A program made the position numbers and the translations under genes. Of a stretch of 60,000 bases of DNA, positions 1 through 11,000 are shown piece after piece. Below the pieces are notes generated by a model. It did not search any database. It was not told where the DNA came from and was given only the letters and a program-made list of their open reading frames with translations. Where the stretch lies: the NCBI GenBank assembly GCA_950295325.1, contig OX485806.1:9178001-9238000 (forward strand), read 5' to 3'. Every line of letters begins with the position of its first letter. The first letter of the stretch is position 1. The stretch is from Polytrichum commune (taxonomy: Eukaryota > Streptophyta > Polytrichopsida > Polytrichales > Polytrichaceae).

Positions 1-127
1 GGTACACAAAAACAAGCTTTTTACACTTCACCATTCAAATTTATTTTAGAAAGAAAATATGTGCTCACAAGCTAGTGAAGAGGCAAAAAGGTACACAAAA
101 ACAAGCTTTTTACACTTCAACATTCAA
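1..127. repeat. Short direct repeat at window edge
   Basis: A segment beginning ggtacacaaaaacaagc occurs at 1-38 and again at 90-127 with one or two changes, giving an 89-bp period. The array may continue to the left of the window. No coding potential is visible. Confidence 0.7.
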
Positions 128-354
128 TGTATACAAAGAGGAATGGATGCAGGCACTATTTGTAGTTCTCTTATAGCTAATTTTTTGTTGATTGTCTAGG
201 TGACAATTGTGTTTGAGCCCTGTGTGCTTTAGTACAGGAGGAAGACCTAAACAATGAATTTGACTTTAGTCTCAATAAGACCGTTCAATAAACCCCCCTT
301 TACACCAAGGTAGATGTGTATTATTTGCATACATTTCTCTCTGCAGCCACTCTC

Positions 355-515
355 GTAGGATATGATTTACACAACAATTTTGTGAGAAATGATTAGCAAA
401 TCTCACTTGTGCATGTGGCTATTTGCCTCATGATTTTCAAAGCTCATATGAAAATATTATTATTCATCAAAGTGAAGGTTGTTGAGCTCATTAAGTGGTC
501 ATATAGGTGCCCCCA
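355..515 (+). repeat. Dispersed repeat K, copy 1
   Basis: This stretch resembles 6447-6600 in the same orientation. Both begin near 'gtaggatatga', share 'aaagctcatatgaa' and end with 'tggtcatataggt' followed by a C run. The second copy lies in an intron of the NSUN5-type gene. The family is unknown and no terminal repeats were found. Confidence 0.55.
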
Positions 516-881
516 ACCATGTTGATTATTCACGTTTCGCCACAACCCCCATGGTTGTGGTATTGACATCTTGCTTGTACAAAATAACCTTCATACGTTA
601 TGAGCTTCCGACTCCAATTGACTATGGACAACAAGGCAACCGCATTCGGTGGACTATGTAAGTTGTGTATGTTTACACCCTTTGCCTATCCAATAATAAT
701 AAAGTATTAAATATGATGTTTCGATTGGCGTAATGTATGGTTTTGCTTCATCTTTGGGTTGGTCTAAATCTATATGTGATCCCAAAATGTGCATCACGAA
801 AATTAAAGGACCCCTAATACTATTGCTTCCTTTCAAAGGTGGACTTCCTTGCCTTGAACAAGTGCAAACAAATTGGCCTAA

Positions 882-1907
882 GGGCCAAGTTCCATGTGTC
901 GGTGCCGGTGTTGGTCCATTTTTTAAGTGGGTGAGAAACGTGTGACATCATCCAAAAAATAGGTGATGTCACCCATTGCATTTGACCAACGGGCTCAACA
1001 AGTCACGCCGGTATTGAATATACGGGTGTATTTTTTCTTTTCTTTTCTTCTTGTCACCCATTTAATGGAGGGGTACTTCTATGTGGGGTGCCAGTTTATT
1101 CTGATTTCCTACTTTTTCACCAAATTTGGTGAGGAATAAGATGTCACATTGTATGAAGGTGACCGGTAATGAAGGTCATCGTCATTTAACTTTTGATATT
1201 TGACTTGGACAAGAATTTATGTACATTTATTGAATGAATTTCAAATTATGTGTTCTTGGTGTCCATAGGTGGTACGGATGTCATCTATGGAAATATATAA
1301 ATATTCGTATATTTTACTTTCAATTGAAATCGTGATTGTACATTGTTTTATAAGTGATTTTTGATACATTTGTGTAGTCTTTGATTTTTTAATTTATTAA
1401 ACCTGACACTTACTATCACATTGCATTTTATATATGTATTTTTTGTTATTAAAATCCAAATTTTTGAAAACATCATGAGTTCACTTTAGTTCACAATGAG
1501 AACTCCTTCGATATAACATACAATCATTTTCTATCTCTTCTTTCCTTCTCATTTCTTCTCACAACTAGGCTTTGAGTGTACAAAGAGTGCATGATGCAAG
1601 AGCAAGGAGCCTTAGGCGTACCCCTCAAAAGAAAGGACTTGAAGAACAAAGTGGCCTTTAGTACCCAAGGTGACCGGCCAATCCAGTCACCGGAGCTCTC
1701 TAACCAACACATGTCCTTCTCTTGACCGTTAGGACCGCCCATCCTTTGGCACCAGTCCTTGCACAACGTACAATGTGGGACACTCATCCATGGGGGGTAC
1801 CGGTCCTTGGGTGAGGGCAGATGGGCACATGGCACCACCCTTTTCCCACCTGCCCACTCATTTATTTTTCAAAAAATGAACCGGGACCAGTACATGGAAC
1901 CTCGCCC
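882..1907. mobile_element. PIF/Harbinger-type MITE, family A, copy 1
   Basis: The element starts GGGCCAAGTTCCATG and ends with the inverted counterpart, in which the inverted arm reads GGGCGAGGTTCCATG. It is flanked by the 3-bp direct repeat TAA at 879-881 and 1908-1910. A 3-bp TWA target duplication and GGG termini are typical of PIF/Harbinger (Tourist) MITEs. Near the left end is a hairpin built on tgacatca/tgatgtca (about 941-975). The interior (about 1570-1870) matches family copy 2 at 3208-3755 in the opposite orientation. It carries no transposase, so it is non-autonomous. It is about twice the length of copy 2 and more diverged at its ends. Confidence 0.8.
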
Positions 1908-2399
1908 TAACTTGTCTCCCCCAAAAGCAAGCCTATAGGCTCCCACATAGTTGGTTGAAAATATCTAGTTCACCCAGATACACAAACTATGGTTGGTTGG
2001 GCAGACCATAGGTGCTCTATCAAATTGACACAATATTGGAACACCAAAGTCCCTCCTCAAATCTCAACAACTACAACCTTCACAAATGGATTCGAGGCCA
2101 TCTGTGCACGTTATTCAAAGAACTATGCATAGTTAATCTCCTGCCTAGTGCATTGTGCAAGTATACATCTACCCGGAAAAGTGTAGGCAACAACAACAAG
2201 AGCAAGCCTAGATCTCCATTTTGACAAAAAGTTGAAATGGCAGCCTTGAACTTGCAGAGTTGTTTATTCTCGTGTGCCTTCAATTCTGCAAAGCAAAGAA
2301 ACAGGAGGCCAATGAAATGAAGTTGATTTTAAAGCCTAGGAAGCCCAAAAGGCCAATGAATTGAAAGTGCATCAAGATGGTTTCAAACCAGTCAATTAT

Positions 2400-2592
2400 C
2401 TAGAGTGGCAGAATGTGGTAGCCTTCCGAGAAAAAGAGGCTAATGTCAACTTGATGGACCAATTGAAAGAAAGACTTGAGGCTCCATGGAACCATGTCCT
2501 CAAATAGTGATGGAAACTTATCTCTAATGGGGTTGTATAGGGGACAATCCAACATGAAATGTGCCTCATTTTGAATTACAGTATAGGAGCGA
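2400..2592 (-). pseudogene. LINE reverse-transcriptase C-terminal fragment
   Basis: The minus-strand frame contains NEAHFMLDCPLYNPIRDKFP. This resembles the (D/E)E-HF-L-CPLY-LR signature found at the C-terminal end of many LINE ORF2 proteins, after the RT domain. The open frame extends upstream into GC-rich sequence (to 2834) that shows no recognisable RT motif, so I take only the downstream part as LINE-derived. It is a short, isolated, non-functional relic. The call rests on one motif. Confidence 0.45.
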
Positions 2593-3207
2593 AAGTGACA
2601 TAGTGTCGCGCACCTCTCCATGAGGAGTGCCCGAAACACCATGGGCACAAGGGGACCCCGGAGTGACACCCGGACTTGTGGCGCCTTTGGTGAGAGGGCC
2701 CAAGTGATCCTAGTGTGGGTGAGGGCCCCGGGTGTTGGGAACGCCTCCCACCCACGGAGACTAGGAGGCACAAGGGTAAGGCCAAGAGCTATGCGTAGCT
2801 CATGGCGTGGTGATTCTAGAATGCTCAAGAACACCTCTATCGGAGGTGTGAGCTAGGAGTTATGGCCATTTGAGTGGGGCGCTGTCCCGGGACAGCGCCC
2901 TGGTACAGCAGTGCCTAGGAGTGATTCCCGGGACTGCCAAGGTTCAAACAGGCATAACTTCCCCAAGACTTGCCCGAATGGGGCAAGTGAGGAGTCCATT
3001 GGCATCTACGTAAAGCGTAGATGAGGATGGAGTGGTTTCTTGTTAGCATCAGACATCATACAAGGAAGTTATGATGGTCTGAAGCTGCTGGGGGCTTCTA
3101 GGCCCAGCGGCTAAGGGAAAATGTCTACTTGGCCCCAACTCTTGGTGGAGAGACAAGAGGTTGGTTGACGGTGGGGTAGGGGCCCCGCGTAGAGTCCTAG
3201 AGGCTTA

Positions 3208-3755
3208 GGGCCAAGTTCCATGTACCGGTCCCGGTCCGTTTTTTTGAAATAAATGGGTGGGCCGGTGAAAAGAGGGTGGTGCCATGTGCCCATCCCTCTC
3301 ACCCAAGGATCGGTACCCCCCATGGATGGGTGTCCCACGTTTTGTGTTGTGGAAGAACGGGTGCCAAAGGACCGGCGGTCCTAACGGTAACGTGAAGGAC
3401 ATGTGCCGGTTAGAGAGCTATGGTGACCGGATCGGCTGGTCACCTAGGGTACACCCTTGGATACTAAAGGCCACTTTGTTCTTCTAATCCCTTCTTTTGA
3501 GGAGTACTCCTAGGGAACCGTGTATTTTATGATGTTTTTAGAATCTAGATGACCTTCATTGCCGGTGACCTTCATAAAGTGTCATGTCTTATCACTCACC
3601 AAATTTAGTTAGAAAGTAGGAAATTGGAATAAACCGGCACCCCACATAGAAGTACCCCTCCATAAAATGGGTGACATCACCCATTTTTTGGATGATGTCA
3701 CCCGTTTCTCACCCATCGGAAAAACGGACCGGGACCGGTACATGGAACTTGGCCC
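3208..3755. mobile_element. PIF/Harbinger-type MITE, family A, copy 2
   Basis: The first 36 bases, beginning GGGCCAAGTTCCATGTACCG, are matched exactly by the inverted last 36 bases. The flanks are a perfect 3-bp target duplication, TTA at 3205-3207 and at 3756-3758. The interior matches the 882-1907 element in the opposite orientation, including the tgacatca/tgatgtca hairpin (about 3669-3702). At 548 bp with no transposase it is a MITE. The identical arms suggest a recent insertion compared with copy 1. Confidence 0.9.
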
Positions 3756-3758
3756 TTA

Positions 3759-5075
3759 TATGGGTGAGGTGGTGTGGCCTCACCCACCTGAGGCCGAACG
3801 GCACGGCCTCCATGGGCATTGGCCCAATGTGAGGCCATAGTTGCCTAGTACGCTTCGGGTTGTTGTAGTGTTGCTCCGGCAACGCGATGATCAACATAAG
3901 ATTAGACTTCCATGGATGGAAGTCCACATCTAAGGATTGGTTACCGATTAAGGGGGTGAGTCCCGAAAGCAAAGTAGGAGGGTTGGTTCCCCTTCTATGA
4001 ACTATAAGGTCCGGGGTAGGAGGAGCTAACCATTAGCATGGCGGAATGCGAATGGTTAGCGCTCGTAACCTTTGCTAGAATTGAAAATTGGCAAGATTGT
4101 CAAGGGGGGCTAGCAAGGGTTGCGACACATAGTTTAGTATCTCTAGAGATAGGGATACTCGTCCATTGTCCAATTTTGATGGCAAGTCTATGGTTTGAGA
4201 TGCAGTAGGCAACAATGATCTTGTGTTGTGATGGAGGCAATGGTTGCTTCAAGTACAATACACATTCATATTTAGGAAAATTCCTTAGAGTGGAGGTAAT
4301 CTAGTTTCTTCCCAAAGTGATGGAAAGAGTTCCACTTTGTAACAAGAAACACCTCCTTGATATCAACATATGTTGTTTTTGATGTGGTTGGGTTGTCATG
4401 GATTTCCCGATGAGCTAGACCCCACGATGTCTTTCACATAGTTGTTGATTTATACCAAGTGTTAATCCTTGTTCAGCCAGGTGTTGGGATAGTGAGGCTG
4501 CTTTATTGACGAGCCAAGAGGGGGATATGTGGGTGAGTCATTGGTGAAAGCCCATAGTGAGCTTGAGAGTGTATAATTCAATGGGAAGTCTCATGGTGAG
4601 TTGCTCTCTCCTATACTTTGTGGATCATACTCTTGCACACTCATGCACATGCGTCAGGCCATATTTGCAGAGTACCTAATTGATTACATCATTGTAACAT
4701 TATTCTGTTGTCCAATAAAAATAAATTCGAAATTGCAAAGTTGAATCATGGAACATATCTACGTGATGATTGTTGCTAAAGTGCTTTCTACTTACCCATT
4801 TCTTATAATATGGAAGCAAGGGCTAGACAAGTAAATATTAAGAGAGTCCAGAGAAGATCTTCCATGACTAAAAGCACTCTGAGTGCAACCCTTGCATCAA
4901 TCTGGCAATTAAGAGCTCCAGTCACCAACCTAGAGCTTGGAGCAACAATTTCAGAAAAGCCAACCCAGAAATATGGTGTGCCATCCAAACCTAGAAGCCA
5001 ATTGAACTCAGTGACACAAATTTCATTGACTACTTGTGATTTTTTGCAAAGAGAGTATCTATGTCAACTCACAGG
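3759..5075. other. Intergenic, no gene seen
   Basis: This interval lies between a MITE and the 3' end of the NSUN5-type gene. I see only short open frames without family resemblance and no RNA gene. It should contain the 3' UTR and polyadenylation site of the minus-strand gene, whose limits I cannot place. Confidence 0.5.
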
Positions 5076-8000
5076 CTAGTTCTGCTTCTCCAAAGCCAAC
5101 CGCTCCTTTTTGCGTTTTCTCTTCAACTTCCTCCGCTGTTGCAGTGAAGACTTGGAATCCTCTTTCTCTACAGTTATTACAGATGTGTCTAAGGTGTTTG
5201 CTATTTGTGGGCATTGCTTATTTTTTTCAGTACTTGACGTGCGAACAAAGAGTGCAACAAAGAACCCATCCATCTTGTCCCTTGAAGAATCCGTGCGAAG
5301 AAGATGGTGGGCTGCAAGCAACAATAACCAGATGAATTTTTCTTAGAAGCCACTCTAACCTCTCTCCCAACTCTGCTAGATGGCATGCGGTCAGGAAAAT
5401 CAAAATATGATAACTCTAGGAGGTCTATGATAAGAGGTGGAAGATGATGTCTACCTGAGTCTTACATACCAGAAAACCCAAACTAAGTGTGTTCTCTTGA
5501 TCAATCATATATTGGACACAAGGATGGTTGTGGGACACCTTTCATGAACCATCAAAGTTAACAGCAATGTCCCCTTTGAATGACTGTTCTATAAAGAGCT
5601 GGTTAGAGTGTCTTGTATCAGAGTTAGTTTGAAATTTGGGTGAAACTCTTGGATCTCCTCTTTCAATTCAAAAAACTTTGAAAAACCTTTAGGATCAAAA
5701 ATAGGGTCTAACTCAGAAGAACCCCCACCCTAAATCCTGGCTTCGCCTATTCAAGGCTAGCTTGGTGCAACGATCCTAGGATGACAAGCTAGAAAGTTGA
5801 TTTTTTTAGCCCGGCCCCATCCTCTTAGCATGTTAATTCAAGCCTCAAGAAAACTTGGGTGACTTTAAGCAAAAACTGTCAAACTCATCTCAAACTCACC
5901 TTTTAGCCAACTCGCCCAGAGTATAATCCAGACAAATTACAAATAACTCTGTTAAAACATCCAGACAGTATAGAGGATCCCTTCTCCAAAGTGGCCCACA
6001 AAACCAAGCAAAATACAATCATGTGGCTCCAAAAGAAAATCCATGCTATTTTAAAGTCATTTTGCTAGTTAGAAGAGAGATAGAAAGCGAAGACATGACA
6101 AATCTGAAGGACAAATCACCAGTTCCTCATTTAGAGGAGCCTGGACAAGTCAGATATATACTTACCACCATCAAATACGGAAAGCCCTCTATGTGGCCAG
6201 CTTGGAAAGACAGTGGCTAGCTGGAACCCATTTTCTTTTGCTTTCTGCAACACTGATAGTACAACATCCTCGTTCTCTCTTTTGTGAATAGAGCATGTGC
6301 TGTACACCACCCGTTCTAAGCTAGGAACTGCAAATTATCCAAAAGAAGCATCAGTTTCCACACCTTACCCTCTAGCAAAAGCATACCTGAAACATACATA
6401 AGGTAAGTGTGCCTTGATTGGACACTCTTCTCTTTACATCCACTTCGTGTAGGATATGAAACACATAATTACTGCAAGATGATTAATAAATCCAAATTTT
6501 CCTCAGAATTTTTAAAGCTCATATGAACATCTTATTCCTTATTAAAGTTAACATTATTGTGCTCATTGAATGGTCATATAGGTCCCCCAAATTATGTCGG
6601 GGGTTAAACCTAGAATGGATAACATATTTTAAGCAAGTAGTCCAATCTCTTTTAAACACGTATTTAAGGTGTCCATTCTTAGATCCACACCTTACTACAC
6701 ACCACTCAAGTATAGGTGTCCAAATTTTGGGGGTGTTGGAATAACACAGGTCTACCTTATTTTATTTTTAAAAAAAACATGTTCTGATTGAGGTACTTCC
6801 AATAATTCAAGCAACCAGGAGATTCAACGACAGTGACATAAGATTTGTAGACTGACATGAGAGGGCGTGAAGTAAAGCTGTCTGCTGAAACTGTGCCAGT
6901 TGCTCTACACGTTCTTGTTCAGCGTCATCATCAACTCTGTCTGTACAGTACATGACACAACATCAGCATAACTACACTAGTTTTGGTATATGGTGTGGGC
7001 CACACTATTGAGCTTATTTCCACACCAAAAATATTGGAGGATAAGGCTGTGAGTGCACAATATACTTACCAACCCAAAATATTTAGCATCAGAGGTCAAT
7101 ATTGTAGGTTATAATTTTCTTTTGGATTGAAAACAGTGTGCATTTGAGAAACTTCTAACCTAGGGGAAGGAGGTGGGTGTCATGGGGGAATAATAAGTGT
7201 AACTAGGGTTGCACACTATTTTCATGCGTGATAGTGTATATTGTGAACCACACTATAGGGTTGCCCAAGGTAAATCACATTTCCCACAAGATTTACCATG
7301 ATTAGTGTAGTTCAATTGAAATGAAGATTACAAGAACAGGACACTACATAGTCCTATTAGTGTGGGTGGAAAATTAGTGAGGAAATTAGTAATGTGGCCC
7401 CAAGACCCTGAATCTTCCCCTAAGTCTTCCTGGAGACTTCCAACCAACACCTTGAGTTTTAGTTCAAGGACAAAAGTAGCATAAAATAAAATAGTCACCC
7501 ACAAAACAACTAATGTGGCCCACACTAATTTTAGACTAAAGCCTTGGAATAGGTTGAAATTCAATGTATGTTGTAGAGAATTACTGTGGCCCAGACTTAC
7601 AGGACTATTTAGTGTAGCTTTCATTGTACACCTTACAAGACATGAACTGCCATATCCTGTACAATATCTCTCTCGTGTCCCAGACACAAGACATGTGGCC
7701 CGATTTGTAACAGGGTGAGAAGGCCCCAAATCAAGATGAAAATGACTTTGGGGTCTTCTTGTAGATCCATGAGTAGAATATTTCAGAAGGTTCAGCCACA
7801 TTGCCACCACAAGATCCAGCAATTTTTATGCAGACAGAGGACTTCCACATGGATAATGATGATGATGATGTGAAAGCAGGTCACATAATGGAGTGCATTT
7901 TGACGGTAATTGTAAAGCATGTTAAAATTGATTTCTGTGAAATAGAAAACAGTACCTGTGCCAGCAGATGGCAGAAGGTGATCCAAACGTTGCACTGTTG

Positions 8001-11000
8001 TACCTGATCCTGAGCACGATGGGTCTAGCAATATGGCCCGCACCTGAGCACATGCCAAAAATTCTCAAATGCTCTCTCTTCATTGAGCAGCTATGACTGT
8101 GTTAAAAATGATAAATAAAGCATGTTAGCATAAGTGGAAGCTGATCAAGTAAATCCCTGGTGTAAACAAAGACGGAAAATGAAGTGGAAACGTGTGAGGT
8201 AGACTGAAGGGGCAACACAATTTTGAAACCCTGCAGATTGTTTCACATGCTCACCACCACCAAATACTTGTTTCCTGTCACTGTTGTTTTGGTCCCATAA
8301 GTGCATGTACATTACACTGTATATCTGATTTAGTGTGGGCCACAATATCCATCTTTGAACCACGACGCTGAACATTAGGCCAATTATTGTGGGCCACATT
8401 ATCTATCCGGTATCACATTTCTCTCATTGAGGTTCAATATCATGGGGCACATAATTTATCATGAACATTCATTAGTGTGGGTTGATATTATCAAAACATA
8501 CATTTTTGCTATGATAACAGGCTTTAATAATCAGAAACAGACAACACATCAATTTTAATGAGTATGATTATTATGATTGTGGCCCACGAAAAATCTATGG
8601 CAAGTTGCATGTGATCAGATATTTAGTGTATTAGGCTCTCTGACAGACATTTTTTGCCACAAGCCCAAAAAGAGGGACTCTTACCTTTGCAAATTCAGGC
8701 AGAGATGGATCTACTGCTAAGAAGTCCTGCTGATGTACAGTCACATCTATGTCCCAAGTTCAGGAAAACTGACACCAAGCAATTGTAATATCCCTTCCAT
8801 CCTAGTAAAACAGAAACACTTACAAACCAATAAATAAAAATAAAATACTTATATATTATAATAAAATAAAAATCATGTATGAAGATCAATATGCAGTTGG
8901 ATACTGGAGGCTCCAGTAAGGCGCACAGTTTCACGTAACCTCTTAACTCGGTTCTCGTTAATCTCAAAGGCGATCACCCTTCCACGTCCTTTCATAAGAG
9001 CAGCAAGGTGTACTGTCTTGTTCCCAGGGGCTGCACAAGCATCCAATACCTGCAACGCTCATTAACATTTTTTTCCATGAAATTTTAAATTTTAGAAAAA
9101 AATTATATAGAAGAGGATAGCGCCTACATTGCCAGCTCTTGCATGCTATATAGAGCATCTTTACTTGCAGGGGAGAGAGGGAATTGTCGCATGCAAGCAT
9201 ACCCCTCATCCATCCAACATGAAATCTTGACCTCTATATATCTGGTTGGTTCATCTCAAATTAGTTGGACTGGACTAATTTGAGGTCTTTGAAGCTTAGT
9301 CCGATGTCATGTCAACTAGAAAGAGCAACCTCCAGACTGGATACTATTTCAGGGGTTTTATGTTGGATGAATAAGGGGTCTGTTCATATGGACAATTCCC
9401 TCTCGCCGCCCACAAGCTACAGCCTCAATTAAGAGGTGAAATATTTCTATTGCCATAACCAGGGCAACTTGATCATCCATTGATCCTCAATTACTAGCCT
9501 TGCCAAGCCCCTCAATACCCACAATTTTTTTGATGACCGTTTGACCCCATGAGACCCACAACGATTGGGTGGACCATGGCAGGTAACACCACCATGGCTC
9601 TGTGGAGAATAGAACTCACACCACTTGCAACCACATAGCGACTGGCTTGATGCTTTGTTCCATGGATGCTCAACAACATTCTCTAACAAAACAGCTAGAA
9701 TAAGGGAGACAGGACAACACCCCTCCTCATACGTATGTCTTTGGAGCATTTGGTGGAGTGCAGGAAGGAAGGGTGTCCCCTCTTCTAATTGTCCCAACAA
9801 AGCAAACAGCCTTTCACACCACCAAATTGTTTAAATACTTGACAATTAGGGGCACTTTACACTAAAGCTTGACGGCCGTAACCATTGAGATCTAGTATTC
9901 TCTCATTGGTAGAAAATGTTGAGACAGTCTCACTTTACTTCACACTAGAGCTTGAGAGCCTAAGTGACCAAGGAAGTTTGAATAGATGAAAAACCTACAT
10001 GGATTCCTACAAGGCATGCAATGCATGATGTTTACCAGTCTGCCAGATATTGCATCAAGCCCACCTCAAAGAGGTGGATTTAACACAATACCGGGAGACC
10101 ATGACACATCAAATCTCAGAACTCACATGAATAGGATGGTAATATTTTAGAATCTGGTCAAGAGCCCGGTCACGTATGTCTTTATACTACACTTGAAGGC
10201 CTGTGACCGCATACAAATCAATTTCAAATTTCCAGGAAAATGGCCATAAGTGAATTTCAAGGACCCTGACTGGGACCCTTGGCCATAGTATAAAGTGGCC
10301 CTTAGAGTAGCCAAACCTAGATAATATAGTTGTTGGCAACTGAAAAGTTCTTTAAAATCACTACAGTACTGATTTGATATGGTATCCATGAGTACGTCAA
10401 CTGGAAAGTGAATATACCTCCCAATCAGGATGTGGTGCCAACGCCTGTGCTGGCATACAACTTGCTTTCCCCTGTTTTAAAAGAAGGGCAAACTTCTGTT
10501 AAGAAATCTATTTCAGACACACTGGAGTTTCAATTTACTGCAAACTTAGAGTCAAAATATGTCACAAAACTCTTCAAAGACACCATTTGAAAATCAGAAG
10601 GTGTTACTTTTAAGCACAGTTTTCACCTGTAGCAATAGAGAACCTTGCAACACAAGTGGATTATTGTGTAGATCAGTTCCTGCCGGTAAAACAAGTAAGT
10701 CTGATATTAGGTCATCCCGTTCCACCTGCACACCCAACAAATCATGAACTTAAGTGGGCACTCGAGAAGCAAATGTTTTTACATGATTGAGCAAACAAAG
10801 ATACAAAGATGATCAAGAGTGATTTGATCTGCTGACAATATTAGTTGAATTGATGATTAAGTGGTAACAACAAAGTAATAATATGTGAAGTGAAAGGAGC
10901 ATCTCACATCTTTATGAGACTCTTTAAGGATTGAGATAGCTTCTGTTGTGCTCAACTTCAGTGTGTTCACTCGTACATATCGAGGCACAGGAGGACCTAC

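Noticed and set aside
5110-5346. Plus-strand frame over the NSUN5 last exon
   Set aside because: It is the antisense shadow of NSUN5 exon 13, whose minus-strand reading carries the conserved GFFVALFVR end.
7328-7822. 164-codon minus-strand open frame
   Set aside because: It lies entirely in the intron between NSUN5 exons 10 and 11, has no family resemblance, and the flanking exons join in phase without it.
9447-9800. 117-codon minus-strand frame
   Set aside because: Inside NSUN5 intron 7 next to two MITEs; composition and lack of motifs suggest chance.
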